Assembly (NCBI GenBank): GCA_030425395.1 | Contig: JAUIAS010000004.1 | Span: 88,607 to 152,606 of the forward strand | Direction: 5' to 3' | DNA length: 64,000 nt | Source of the DNA: Alphaproteobacteria bacterium | GTDB taxonomy: Bacteria > Pseudomonadota > Alphaproteobacteria > Rhodobacterales > Rhodobacteraceae | Shown: piece after piece, positions 54,646 to 63,637 of the stretch | Layout: every line of letters starts with the position of its first letter | Position numbering within the stretch: position 1 is the first letter of the stretch | Translations under genes and position numbers: made by a program | The notes under the pieces: generated by a model | Told to the model about the DNA's origin: nothing | What the model saw: only the letters and a program-made list of their open reading frames with translations | Databases searched by the model: none

Positions 54646-55302
54646 ATGGGTCTCGATTTCACGATAATTCCGAAATACCTCGATATCATCCTGCTGGGAT
54701 GTGCATGGACCATCGGGATCACGATCGCGGCGGCGATCCTGAGCTTTTTCGGCGGTATCCTGTTCGCAGTGATCGCCCTTTATGCGCCGTGGATCATTCG
54801 CCAGCCGTTTCGCCTGATTGAATGGATGTTCATGGGCACCCCGCTTTTGCTGCAATTGTTCCTGATTTATTTCGGCCTCGTGCAGATCGGGATCGACCTG
54901 CCGGCCTTTGTCGCAGGGGTGATCGGGTTGGGCCTGCACTTTGCGGTCTATAACTCCGAACTGATCCAGACGGCGATCCTGTCGGTGGACAAGGGTCAGA
55001 TGGAAGCCGCGCGGACAGTGGGGCTCAGCCGGTCGCAGGCGCTGCGCAAGGTGGTGATCCCGCAGGCCGTGCGCGCCGTTATTCCGCCGATCGGCAACAA
55101 CATGATTGCCCTTCTCAAGGACAGCGCGCTGGTCTCTGTCATTGGCGTCAGCGAATTGACGCTGTCGGCCCAGCGGGTGATCGGCAAGACCTATCGTCCC
55201 TTCGAATTCTATATCCTGGCTGCGGCCTTCTACTATGTCATCAACCTTTGCATGGAATGGGTGCAGCGCAAGATCGAACGCCGCATCTCAATCTCTCGCT
55301 GA
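54646..55302 (+). CDS. Amino-acid ABC transporter permease (HisM type)
   Basis: A 218-residue permease. Its core has [25 protein letters not shown] where RGTP is usual, and [50 protein letters not shown] as the EAA loop and following helix, a very well conserved segment. It is the partner of the preceding permease. An AGGAG at 55306-55310, just after its stop, serves the ATPase gene. Confidence 0.95.
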   Translation: MGLDFTIIPKYLDIILLGCAWTIGITIAAAILSFFGGILFAVIALYAPWIIRQPFRLIEWMFMGTPLLLQLFLIYFGLVQIGIDLPAFVAGVIGLGLHFAVYNSELIQTAILSVDKGQMEAARTVGLSRSQALRKVVIPQAVRAVIPPIGNNMIALLKDSALVSVIGVSELTLSAQRVIGKTYRPFEFYILAAAFYYVINLCMEWVQRKIERRISISR

Positions 55303-55318
55303 TCCAGGAGCCCTGGCA

Positions 55319-56089
55319 ATGACCGACAATCCCGAATTTGTTCAGATCCGACACGCCCAGAAATCCTTTGGCAAGCTTGAGGTGCTCAAGGACATCAGCC
55401 TCAACGTGGCGCGGGGCCAGATCGTCGCCATTATCGGCCCGTCCGGATCCGGAAAATCCACGCTGTTGCGGGCGATAAACGATCTTGATCCTCTGACAGG
55501 CGGGGAAGTCTGGCTGGATGGGGTACAGGTCAACAAGACCCTCCCGCATCGCCAGTATGAGGCCCACATTAACGCGATGCGCCAACAGGTCGGGATGGTG
55601 TTCCAGCACTTTAACCTGTTTCCCCATATGACCGCGCGCGAAAACGTCACGATGGCCCCCAAGATGCTCAAGGGGCTGAGCAATGACGAGGCCGACAAGC
55701 TCGCCGAGGAACAGCTCGAAAAGGTCGGTATGCTGGACCGGATGGAGTATTATCCTTCCCGGCTGTCAGGCGGGCAGAAACAGCGGGTGGCCATCGCGCG
55801 TGCGCTGGCGATGAAGCCCAAGCTGATGCTCTTTGACGAAGCGACATCCGCCCTTGATCCAGAATTGGTGGATGAGGTCAATCAGGTCATGAAAAAGCTC
55901 GCCGAAGAGCACATGACCATGATCATCGTCACCCACGAGATGGACTTTGCCGCATCGGTTTGCGACCGGGTTCTGTTCATGGATCAGGGTGTTGTGGTTG
56001 AGGAAGGCCCGCCCGATGTGGTGTTCCGCAACCCAAGCAAAGACCGCACGCGCGAATTCCTGCGCAAACATCTGGCAGGTGCCAAGTGA
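55319..56089 (+). CDS. Amino-acid ABC transporter ATP-binding protein (GlnQ/HisP type)
   Basis: A 256-residue ATPase with Walker [16 protein letters not shown]-loop [16 protein letters not shown], signature [17 protein letters not shown], Walker [15 protein letters not shown], and H-loop [15 protein letters not shown]. This is the polar amino-acid uptake (PAAT) type. The start at 55319 follows CCAGGAG; the longer frame overlaps the permease and is not conserved. Its last codons overlap the GTG start of the aminotransferase, tying transport to catabolism in one transcript. Confidence 0.97.
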   Translation: MTDNPEFVQIRHAQKSFGKLEVLKDISLNVARGQIVAIIGPSGSGKSTLLRAINDLDPLTGGEVWLDGVQVNKTLPHRQYEAHINAMRQQVGMVFQHFNLFPHMTARENVTMAPKMLKGLSNDEADKLAEEQLEKVGMLDRMEYYPSRLSGGQKQRVAIARALAMKPKLMLFDEATSALDPELVDEVNQVMKKLAEEHMTMIIVTHEMDFAASVCDRVLFMDQGVVVEEGPPDVVFRNPSKDRTREFLRKHLAGAK

Positions 56090-57438
56090 CCGACGCGCCC
56101 TCTTATCTGTTTTACCAAACCCGCAACCCGCGCCCGTTTCTAGACCGGGGCGAAGGCATCTACCTGTTCGACGAGATGGGCAAACGCTATATTGACGGGT
56201 CGTCCGGCGCGATGGTGTCCAACATCGGCCATTCGAACCCAAGGGTTCTGGCCAAGATGAAGGCCCAGATGGACAAGGCCACCTTTGGCTACCGCCTGCA
56301 TTTCCGCACCCATCCGTCCGAAGATCTCGCGGCCAAGACCGTCGCGATGACGCCTGACGGGCTGGACCGGGTGTTCTTTGTGTCCGGCGGGTCCGAGGCG
56401 GTGGAAAGCGCGGTCAAGCTTGCGCGCCAATATGCGCTGACCCAGGGGCAGGGCACACGCCACAGGGTCATTTCACGTTTTCCATCCTATCACGGTTGCA
56501 CCTTCGGGGCACTGGATCTGACCGGCTATGACCCATTGCGCGAACCATTTGCGCCGATGATGGAGGGGATGCCCAAGGTCGCGTCTCCGGCCACTTATCT
56601 GGATCGCGATAACCTGAGCGAAGATGAACGCGGGTTGAAATACGCGGAACTCTTGCGCGACAAGATCGTCGCGGAAGGTCCTGAAAACGTTCTTGCTTTC
56701 GTGATGGAGCCGGTTGGCGGCGCGTCAACGGGGGCTTTGGTTGCACCCGACAGCTACTACGGGCGTGTGCGCGAAATTTGCGATGAATACGGGGTCTTGC
56801 TGATCTATGACGAGGTCATGACCGGGGCGGGCCGCACGGGCAAGTTTCTGGCCGCCGAACATTGGGGGATCGTGCCCGACATCGTTGCGATGTCCAAGGG
56901 CTTTGGTGCGGGCTATGCGCCTTTGGGGGCGATCATCGCGGGCGCGCGGCTGGTCGATCCGGTTCTGGACGCGGGCGGGTTTGCGCATGGGTTCACATAT
57001 GCGGGTAATCCGCTGGCCTGTGCTGCGGGTCTTGCCGTTCTCGAAGAGATGGAGGACCAGAACCTGATCGAGAACGCGGCCGTGATGGGCGATGTTCTGA
57101 TGGGGGAACTGCGTGCCTTGATGGATCGCTATCCGTTTATCGGCGATGTGCGCGGCAAGGGGCTGCTGACGGCGTTCGAATTCGTGGCCGACCGGGCCAC
57201 GATGGAACCGCTTGATCCCGCGTTGAATGCCTATGATCGGCTTGTCGAGCTGGCGTATGCACGCGGATTGATCATCTATTCGCGGCGCACACGCGGCGGG
57301 ACAAAGGGCGATCATTTCCTGATCGCACCTCCTCTGATCATCACTCGCGAACAGATATCCGAAATGATGGTGATTCTGCGCGACGCGCTGGATGCTTTTG
57401 CGGATGAGACCGGATTGCCGGTCGGGGCCGCGGCATGA
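56086..57438 (+). CDS. Class III aminotransferase (omega/beta-amino-acid type)
   Basis: A 450-residue PLP aminotransferase. [18 protein letters not shown] (about 100-117) binds the cofactor phosphate, D242 lies in [15 protein letters not shown], and K271 in [16 protein letters not shown] is the Schiff-base lysine; the late [17 protein letters not shown] is also typical. Class III enzymes move terminal or beta-amino groups. The start is GTG at 56086, overlapping the ATPase stop, and its TGA overlaps the CoA-transferase ATG. With a 3-oxoacid CoA-transferase directly downstream, a beta-amino acid giving a beta-keto acid is the simplest reading, but this is inference. Confidence 0.92.
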   Translation: MTDAPSYLFYQTRNPRPFLDRGEGIYLFDEMGKRYIDGSSGAMVSNIGHSNPRVLAKMKAQMDKATFGYRLHFRTHPSEDLAAKTVAMTPDGLDRVFFVSGGSEAVESAVKLARQYALTQGQGTRHRVISRFPSYHGCTFGALDLTGYDPLREPFAPMMEGMPKVASPATYLDRDNLSEDERGLKYAELLRDKIVAEGPENVLAFVMEPVGGASTGALVAPDSYYGRVREICDEYGVLLIYDEVMTGAGRTGKFLAAEHWGIVPDIVAMSKGFGAGYAPLGAIIAGARLVDPVLDAGGFAHGFTYAGNPLACAAGLAVLEEMEDQNLIENAAVMGDVLMGELRALMDRYPFIGDVRGKGLLTAFEFVADRATMEPLDPALNAYDRLVELAYARGLIIYSRRTRGGTKGDHFLIAPPLIITREQISEMMVILRDALDAFADETGLPVGAAA

Positions 57439-58127
57439 AGCTGCCAGACAAGAGATGCCCCCTGCATGACGCCATTGCGCGGATCAAGGATGGCGATACG
57501 GTCATGGTGGGCGGCTTTGGCGTGCCGGGCACACCGATGACCCTGATCCATGCGCTTGTCGAGCACGGCGCGCGCGATCTGACGGTGATCAAGAATGACG
57601 CCAACGAACCGGGCATGGGTGTCGACCATCTGCTGCAAAGCGGGCAGGTGGCGCGTCTGATTACCACGCATCTGGGTTTGAACAGCCACGCGATCGCCTT
57701 GATGAACGCGGGCCGCATCAAGGTTGAGTTCAACGCGCAGGGCATTCTGGCTGAACGCATCCGCGCGGGCGGCGCAGGCATCGGCGCGGTTCTGAGCGAT
57801 ATCGGGATTGGGACCGAACTGGCACATGGCAAGCAGATCGTCGAGATGGCTGGCGTGCCCTATCTTGTGGAACCGGCGCTGCGGGCGGATGTCTCTTTGA
57901 TCCACGCCGATTGCGCCGATCCGTTCGGCAATCTGGTCTATGTCGCCACGGCTCAGAACTTTAACCCCCTTATGGCGATGGCCTCGGACTGTGTGATCGC
58001 CGAGGCGGAACGCGTCGTTCCTCTTGGGGGGATCGCGGCCAATGATGTGCACAGCGCCGGTGTTTTTGTCGATCATGTGGTCGAACTGGGCGAATTGTCC
58101 GAGGAATATTCCGTTGTCCAACGCTAA
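57435..58127 (+). CDS. 3-oxoacid CoA-transferase, subunit A
   Basis: A 230-residue alpha subunit of a class I CoA-transferase. The opening IKDGDTVMVGGFGVPGTPMTLIHALVEHG carries the family GGFG-x-G oxyanion-loop motif; NDANEPGMGVDHLLQSGQVARLITTHLG and GIGTELAHGKQIVEMAGVPYLVEPALRADVSLIHA follow as in AtoD/ScoA-type proteins. It starts inside the aminotransferase stop (ATGA) and overlaps the B subunit by 14 bases. The complex would move CoA from succinyl-CoA or acetyl-CoA to a (beta-keto) acid made by the aminotransferase. Confidence 0.94.
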   Translation: MKLPDKRCPLHDAIARIKDGDTVMVGGFGVPGTPMTLIHALVEHGARDLTVIKNDANEPGMGVDHLLQSGQVARLITTHLGLNSHAIALMNAGRIKVEFNAQGILAERIRAGGAGIGAVLSDIGIGTELAHGKQIVEMAGVPYLVEPALRADVSLIHADCADPFGNLVYVATAQNFNPLMAMASDCVIAEAERVVPLGGIAANDVHSAGVFVDHVVELGELSEEYSVVQR

Positions 58128-58767
58128 TGAACGCATGATCGCCCGCGCCGCCCGCGAAATCGCGCCGGGCATGGTTGTCAATCTGGGCATCGGCTTGCCA
58201 ACGCAGGTGGTCAACCATCTGTCGTCCGATTTCCCCGTGTGCCTGCATACCGAAAACGGGTTGACCGGCATTGGCCCTGTGCTCGGCCCGGACAGGGCCG
58301 ACCGCAACCTCATTGACGCGGGCGGAGCCTATGTCTCGACGGTGCCGGGTTCGGCATTCATGGACAGCGCGGCCAGCTTTTCGATCGTGCGCTCCGGACG
58401 GCTTGACCTGACCATGCTGGGTGCCTTCGAGGTCAGTGCCGATGGCGATCTGGCCAATTGGAAGATACCGGGCAAATTCAGCCCCGGCGTCGGAGGCGGT
58501 ATCGAACTGGCCCAGAAGGCGCGTCGCGTGGTGGTCCTGACCACCCATACCGACCGCGCGGGCCAACCCAAGCTGAAACACAGATGCACCCTGCCTTTGA
58601 CAGCGCGTGGATGCGTGTCGCGGATCTTTACCGACCTCGCGGTGATCGACGTGACGGCGCGGGGGTTTGTTCTGGTCGAAACCGCCACGGGCGTGACCCC
58701 GTCGCAGGTGGCCAATGCCACAGACGCGCCTCTGATCGTGCCGGATGCCACGCCCCCGTCATTTTGA
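58114..58767 (+). CDS. 3-oxoacid CoA-transferase, subunit B
   Basis: A 217-residue beta subunit. REIAPGMVVNLGIGLPTQV opens the fold, E47 in CLHTENGLTGIGP is the catalytic glutamate that forms the thioester, and GGAYVSTVPGSAFMDSAASFSIVRSGRLDLTMLGAFEVSADGDLANW is the conserved core. I choose TTG at 58114 because GAGG stands nine bases upstream and the overlap with subunit A gives coupling; an ATG at 58135 is the alternative. It forms the heteromeric enzyme with the preceding gene. The ArgE/DapE-type deacylase starts 30 bases later. Confidence 0.92.
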   Translation: MSNANERMIARAAREIAPGMVVNLGIGLPTQVVNHLSSDFPVCLHTENGLTGIGPVLGPDRADRNLIDAGGAYVSTVPGSAFMDSAASFSIVRSGRLDLTMLGAFEVSADGDLANWKIPGKFSPGVGGGIELAQKARRVVVLTTHTDRAGQPKLKHRCTLPLTARGCVSRIFTDLAVIDVTARGFVLVETATGVTPSQVANATDAPLIVPDATPPSF

Positions 58768-58796
58768 ATGTCAATTTGCCTCGGAATATCAATGCT

Positions 58797-60089
58797 ATGA
58801 ACGACAAACTTAAACAAGGAATCCAGGATGCTGTGGATGCGGCGTTTGACCGGCAGATTGCGTTCCTGTCTGACCTGACGGCGCACCCATCGACCCGCGG
58901 CAATGAACAGTCCGCTCAGGATTTCATGGCCGGCGAACTGGCCTCGCGCGGTTACGAGGTCGATCGCTGGCAGATCGACGTGGCCGATATCCAGCATCTC
59001 CCCGGATTTTCGCCGGTGATCGGCAATTATGACGACGCGGTGAACGTGGTCGGCACGCACCGGTCCCGCACGCGTCAGGGCAAATCCCTGATCCTCAACG
59101 GTCATGTTGATGTGGTGCCGACCGGCCCGCTGGACATGTGGGACAGCCCGCCGTTTGAACCGCGCGTTGAAAACGGCTGGCTTTATGGCCGGGGTGGTGG
59201 CGATATGAAGGCGGGGCTGGCGTCGAACCTGTTTGCGCTGGATGCCTTGGCGGCCTGTGGTCTGGCTCCGGGCGCGGATGTGCATTTCCAATCGGTGGTC
59301 GAAGAAGAATGCACCGGCAATGGCGCGCTGGCGTGTCTGGCGCGTGGTTATACCGCCGATGCGGCATTGATCCCCGAACCATTTGCCGAACAACTTGTCA
59401 CCGCCCAGCTTGGGGTGATCTGGTTTCAGGTGCATCTCAAGGGGCTGCCGACCCATGTTGCCTATGCTGGGTCTGGGTCGAACGCGATCGAGGCCGGGTT
59501 CCCGCTGATCCGTGCGCTGCACGAAATGGAACACCGCTGGAACGCGGCTGACAAGCGACCGGCTGATTATGCGCATATGGAACACGCGCTCAACCTCAAC
59601 GTGGGCAAGATCGAGGGCGGCGACTGGACCAGTTCGGTTCCGGCGTGGAGCGTGTTCGACATACGCATGGCGATCTTTCCCGGCCAGTCTATCGAAGCTG
59701 CCAAGACCGAGATCGAAAACGTGATTCTGGACGCCGCGCGGGAAAATGACTTTCTGCGCAATTCGCTGCCCGAAATCGTGTATCACGGTTTTAATGCCGA
59801 GGGTTATGCGCTGTCTCAGGACAGTTCCGCCAATGCCGTGTCGGCTATCGCGGCGCTCGAAAACGCCCACCAGACCGCCACCGGCGATGCGCTTGAGCGG
59901 GCCGCGATCACCGCGACGACTGATGCGCGGTTCTTTGGACTGTATGCCGATACGCCCGCACTGGTTTACGGGCCGCGCGCCGAGGCCATCCACGGCTTTA
60001 ACGAACGGGTGGATCTGGAAAGCATGCGCCGCGTGACCAAGGCCACGGCCCTGTTCATCGCAGAGTGGTGCGGCACCGAACCGGCATAA
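58797..60089 (+). CDS. ArgE/DapE-family M20 deacylase
   Basis: A 430-residue zinc amidohydrolase. LILNGHVDVVPTGPLDMWDSPPFEP (first His/Asp), YGRGGGDMKAGLASNLFAL (bridging Asp) and QSVVEEECTGNGALA (catalytic Glu-Glu) are the metal and catalytic motifs, and the late EAIHGFNERVDLESM holds the last His. Such enzymes remove N-acyl (acetyl or succinyl) groups from amino acids. In this operon it would free the amino group for the aminotransferase. A second M20 enzyme of another subfamily follows after 12 bases. Confidence 0.92.
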   Translation: MNDKLKQGIQDAVDAAFDRQIAFLSDLTAHPSTRGNEQSAQDFMAGELASRGYEVDRWQIDVADIQHLPGFSPVIGNYDDAVNVVGTHRSRTRQGKSLILNGHVDVVPTGPLDMWDSPPFEPRVENGWLYGRGGGDMKAGLASNLFALDALAACGLAPGADVHFQSVVEEECTGNGALACLARGYTADAALIPEPFAEQLVTAQLGVIWFQVHLKGLPTHVAYAGSGSNAIEAGFPLIRALHEMEHRWNAADKRPADYAHMEHALNLNVGKIEGGDWTSSVPAWSVFDIRMAIFPGQSIEAAKTEIENVILDAARENDFLRNSLPEIVYHGFNAEGYALSQDSSANAVSAIAALENAHQTATGDALERAAITATTDARFFGLYADTPALVYGPRAEAIHGFNERVDLESMRRVTKATALFIAEWCGTEPA

Positions 60090-60101
60090 GGAGTTTTCGA
60101 C

Positions 60102-61259
60102 GTGCAATCCCTGTCCCCAGATCAGATCGCAGACCTGACCGAACTGCGCCACGCGCTGCACCGACGCCCCGAAGTCTCGGGCGAGGAACGTGCCACGGCG
60201 GCACGCATCGCAGACGAGTTGGAAGCCCTTGGTGCGGATCGTATCTGGCGCAATCTGGGGGGGCATGGCGTTGCGGCGGAATTTCGCGGCGTGCAGGATG
60301 GGCCGACTGTGCTGCTGCGCTGTGAACTGGACGGGCTTCCGATCCGTGAATTGTCCGATTTGCCCTATAAATCCGAAATCGACGGCAAGGGCCACCTGTG
60401 CGGCCATGACGGCCACATGGTGTCGCTGCTGGGGGTGGGTATGCGGCTTTCTGCGCGGCCATTGCGGGGCCGGGTGATCTTGCTGTTTCAGCCTGCCGAA
60501 GAAACCGGAGCTGGCGCGCGTGCGGTTGTCGAAGATCCCGTCTGGCCCGAAATCCGGCCCGATTACGCCTTTGCCTATCACAATGTTCCCGGCCGTCCGC
60601 TGGGTGAAATTGGTCTGCGTCCGGGTCCGGGAAACTGCGCCTCGCGCGGTATGCAAATTCTGATGACGGGCAAAAGCTCCCACGCTGCTGCCCCTGAGGA
60701 CGGGCTTTCGCCCGGCGCGGCGATGGCGACGTTGATGTCGGGACTGCCCGCCTTGGCGCAGGGCACAGTGGGCGAAGACGGTTTTGCCCTGTACACCCTG
60801 ACCCATGCCAACCTTGGCGAACCCAGCTTTGGCATTGCGCCTGCGGATGGGGAATTGCGCGTGACCTTGCGCACCATGACCAACCACCGCATGGAGAGCC
60901 TTATCGCGGCGGCTCTGGAACAGGTGGATCAGGTCAAGGGGGATCTCAAGGTGCGTGTCCAGTGGCACGATGTGTTCCGGGCTGTCGTAAACGATCCGGA
61001 GGCCACAGCGATTGCCCGCGACGCGGCAGCGGCCTGCGGTTTTGCCATCCACGAGATGGATCTGCCAATGCGCTGGTCCGAAGATTTCGGCCGCATCGGG
61101 GATGACGGTGCGCGGGCTGCGATGCTCTATATCGGCGCGGGCGAAGGCTGTGCCCAATTGCACAATCCCGACTATGATTTTCCAGACGCGTTGCTGCCCG
61201 TGGTCACAGATCAGTTTTGCGCCATCCTGGACCGGATACTGGGCCTGCCCCCGGCATGA
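60102..61259 (+). CDS. M20D-family amidohydrolase (aminoacylase/hippurate hydrolase-like)
   Basis: A 385-residue enzyme of the HipO/IAA-amino-acid hydrolase branch. LRHALHRRPEVSGEE at the N-terminus, HLCGHDGHMVSLLGVGM (metal site), LLFQPAEETGAGARAVVE (catalytic Glu) and SSHAAAPEDGLSPGAAM (lid His) are intact; RWSEDFGRIG near the end is the last metal site. It hydrolyses N-acyl amino acids. GTG at 60102 has AAGGAG upstream. Its TGA overlaps the alanine racemase ATG. The presence of two different M20 deacylases in one operon suggests that two acyl groups or two bonds must be cut. Confidence 0.93.
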   Translation: MQSLSPDQIADLTELRHALHRRPEVSGEERATAARIADELEALGADRIWRNLGGHGVAAEFRGVQDGPTVLLRCELDGLPIRELSDLPYKSEIDGKGHLCGHDGHMVSLLGVGMRLSARPLRGRVILLFQPAEETGAGARAVVEDPVWPEIRPDYAFAYHNVPGRPLGEIGLRPGPGNCASRGMQILMTGKSSHAAAPEDGLSPGAAMATLMSGLPALAQGTVGEDGFALYTLTHANLGEPSFGIAPADGELRVTLRTMTNHRMESLIAAALEQVDQVKGDLKVRVQWHDVFRAVVNDPEATAIARDAAAACGFAIHEMDLPMRWSEDFGRIGDDGARAAMLYIGAGEGCAQLHNPDYDFPDALLPVVTDQFCAILDRILGLPPA

Positions 61260-62371
61260 GACATGACACCTGCCCGGGATCGTGGTGTGACATCCACCGC
61301 GACCGGATATCGCGAAACCTTGAAATTGCCCGGTCGCTGGTGCCGCAGGGGCGGGATTTCTGCGCGGTGCTCAAGGCCGACGCTTATGGCCACGGCATTG
61401 CGCAGGTTGTGCCTTTGGTCATTGAGCAGGGCGTGGGCTGCGTCGGGATCACCTCGAATGCAGAGGCGTTCGCGGTGCGCGATGCGGGGTTTGGCGGACG
61501 GCTTATTCGGTTGCGTGCGGCGACGGCCGCAGAAATTGATGCCGCGGCACCAGCCCGCGTTCAGGAGCAGGCAGGCTCCCTTGCCGCGGCACAGGCATTG
61601 CGCGCGCAGCGGGATGCGGGGCGCGAGGTTGCGGCCCATCTTGCGCTTGATGCGGCAGGCATGTCGCGGGATGGGCTTGAAATCGCCACGCAGGCCGGGC
61701 GCGACACATGTTTGCAAATCCTTGAGACGCTCGCCGGCAATGTGGTTGGCATCTGCACCCATTTTCCATCAAACGCGGGCCCCGATCTGGCGCAAACAGC
61801 GGCCTTGTTTCAGCATCAGGCCGCATGGGTGTGTGACAATGGCGGGTTGGACAGATCGCGCCTTCTGGTGCACGCGGGCAGTTCGCTGACCTTGATTTCC
61901 GACCAACCGATCGAAACGGATATGTATCGTTGCGGCGCGATCCTCTACGGTATCCTGCGCCCGGACCTTGGATTTCGAACCACGATGGATCTCAAGGCGC
62001 GGGTGGTCAGCATCGGCGATTTTCCCAAGGGGGCCACGGTCGGTTATGATCGGGCGCTTACGCTGGAGGGGGACAGACGTCTGGCCTGCCTGTCGGTGGG
62101 CTATGCCAATGGTTTTCCAAGACGCAGCGAGGCGGGTTCCGTTGTGGCCATTCGCGACCACCTCGCCCCGACAGTGGGCAAGATTTCAATGAACACCGTG
62201 GTGGTGGATGTTACCGATATTGCAGGCATCGCGGTGGGGGATGAAGCCACGGTTTTTGGCGGTATTGCAGATGGGCAGGCCTCGCTGGATGTGACCCAAC
62301 GCCAGTTCGGCACCATTCTGGCCGATCTGTTTTCCGATTGGGGGGCACGCAATCACCGTATCTATCGGTGA
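61256..62371 (+). CDS. alr: Alanine racemase family protein
   Basis: A 371-residue fold-type III PLP racemase. K40 in AVLKADAYGHG is the Schiff-base lysine, VGICTHFPSN and the following segments build the barrel, and GATVGYDRALTLEGDRRLACLSVGYANGFPRR carries the second catalytic Tyr region; the C-terminal beta domain ends ILADLFSDWGARNHRIYR. It overlaps the preceding amidohydrolase by four bases, so it is the last gene of the catabolic operon rather than a free-standing housekeeping alr. It may racemise a non-alanine substrate of the pathway; both readings are possible, and the gene symbol denotes the family only. Confidence 0.88.
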   Translation: MRHDTCPGSWCDIHRDRISRNLEIARSLVPQGRDFCAVLKADAYGHGIAQVVPLVIEQGVGCVGITSNAEAFAVRDAGFGGRLIRLRAATAAEIDAAAPARVQEQAGSLAAAQALRAQRDAGREVAAHLALDAAGMSRDGLEIATQAGRDTCLQILETLAGNVVGICTHFPSNAGPDLAQTAALFQHQAAWVCDNGGLDRSRLLVHAGSSLTLISDQPIETDMYRCGAILYGILRPDLGFRTTMDLKARVVSIGDFPKGATVGYDRALTLEGDRRLACLSVGYANGFPRRSEAGSVVAIRDHLAPTVGKISMNTVVVDVTDIAGIAVGDEATVFGGIADGQASLDVTQRQFGTILADLFSDWGARNHRIYR

Positions 62372-62382
62372 TGGCCCTCAGA

Positions 62383-62643
62383 TCAGTTCATCAGACGGTG
62401 GGCCAGATTGACTGCCCCGAACACCAGAACCAGAGCCAATGCGATCAGTTCCTTGCGGCTTTTGCGTTTGGGCGGTTCGGGGGTGGCGCGGCGAATGGTG
62501 TCGATGCGCAGGCGTTCGCCGGGATGGCGGGATTTCAGGGCCTCAATTGCGGTCTGCTGGTCTGATGCCTCAACTTGGGCCGATCTCGGCGTGTCCGGCA
62601 TTTCGGTATCCAGAAGGCGATATCGCAGGGTGTATTCGGTCAT
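62383..62643 (-). CDS. Small hypothetical protein with C-terminal membrane anchor
   Basis: An 86-residue protein beginning MTEYTLRYRLLDTEMPDTPRS, with a charged middle (PPKRKSRKE) and one C-terminal hydrophobic helix (LIALALVLVFGAVNLA, about residues 66-81). The layout is that of a tail-anchored protein. I do not recognise the family. It is convergent with the racemase gene (11 bases apart). Confidence 0.6.
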   Translation of the reverse strand: MTEYTLRYRLLDTEMPDTPRSAQVEASDQQTAIEALKSRHPGERLRIDTIRRATPEPPKRKSRKELIALALVLVFGAVNLAHRLMN

Positions 62644-62729
62644 GGCGTTTGGTCAGGCCTTGGGGCGTTGCGTTCTGGGGCGTTGCGTTTTGGGGCAGGG
62701 GGCGCGTTTAGCGTCATCCGCGCCCGCGG

Positions 62730-63368
62730 TCATCCACTCAATGCGCGACACAGCCGCGCCGCGGATGTAACCCCATCCATCACCGGCATTGCGAGACGCT
62801 GTTCTAGAATGGAGGTGATCGTAACGGCACCTGCGCATCCAATGATCAGATTGGCGATCCCGGTCGGCAGCGTTCTTGCGGCGGCCTCGAAAGCATCGGC
62901 GGCGCGTTCGGGATCTTCTTCGAGCATCAGAACCGGCACATCGGCGGCCAGCACATGGGCGATCCGACCGGCGTGCCCCTGTTCGCGCACATTGGCGGCA
63001 ATGATTGGCACCGCCTCGGGAACGGTGGTGATCACCGCCGATGGCCCGCCTCTCAGCTCTGCCATGATGAAACTTGCCTGCCCGATACCGATGACAGGGC
63101 AGCGTGCGCGCGCTTGCGCCTGCGCGAGGCCGGTATCATCGAAACAGGCAATGATAATGGCGTCGGCGCCGTCCCCGGATGCGGTGTCCACCAGTTCCAG
63201 CAGGGGCGGCACCGCCCGCGCACCGTCTTCCACGCCCTGAATGGCGACCGGGCCCTTGTCAGAAGTCCACCCCTCAATGGTCAGGTCCGGGGCGGCTTGC
63301 CGCGCGGCATCCAGCGCCGAACGGGTCATGGCTGCGGTGCTGTTTGGGTTGATCAGAACGACGCGCAT
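62730..63368 (-). CDS. Asp/Glu/hydantoin racemase family protein
   Basis: A 212-residue cofactor-independent racemase. It opens MRVVLINPNSTAAMT, as hydantoin racemases do, and has the two catalytic cysteines: C75 in IIIACFDDTGL and C178 in LIIGCAGAVTITSILEQ. The family racemises hydantoins or amino acids by a two-base mechanism, or acts as an arylmalonate/maleate-type enzyme. It is the second racemase within 2 kb, facing the alanine racemase operon. A distinct promoter must lie in 63369-63637, shared with the thiolase. Substrate unknown. Confidence 0.85.
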   Translation of the reverse strand: MRVVLINPNSTAAMTRSALDAARQAAPDLTIEGWTSDKGPVAIQGVEDGARAVPPLLELVDTASGDGADAIIIACFDDTGLAQAQARARCPVIGIGQASFIMAELRGGPSAVITTVPEAVPIIAANVREQGHAGRIAHVLAADVPVLMLEEDPERAADAFEAAARTLPTGIANLIIGCAGAVTITSILEQRLAMPVMDGVTSAARLCRALSG

Positions 63369-63637
63369 GAAAACTCCGCCTTCGGCTTGCGTTGATGGGG
63401 TGCACCCAATCTTAACCGCAGATCGGCTGCCGGTGACAGAGCCAATGCGCCGGATTGCTGTCCGGACGCGCCCCTCCCATGATTGCGATGCAACGCGACG
63501 GCATTTCCCATTCCTGCCACATCGGCGTTGACAGGGTTCTGCCTCACCTGATCATCATCCCCCGGAAACTGATGTCCGGCCTTTGTGCTGCGGATTTGGC
63601 CCGCAAGAGGGGGATCGGACCAGAACGGAGGAACACC

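Noticed and set aside
58329..61163. A 944-codon open frame on the minus strand
   Set aside because: It lies entirely antisense to the CoA-transferase B and two M20 deacylase genes, all of which have clear catalytic motifs. Long antisense frames are normal at this GC content, and its translation is His/Gln/Arg-rich without a domain.
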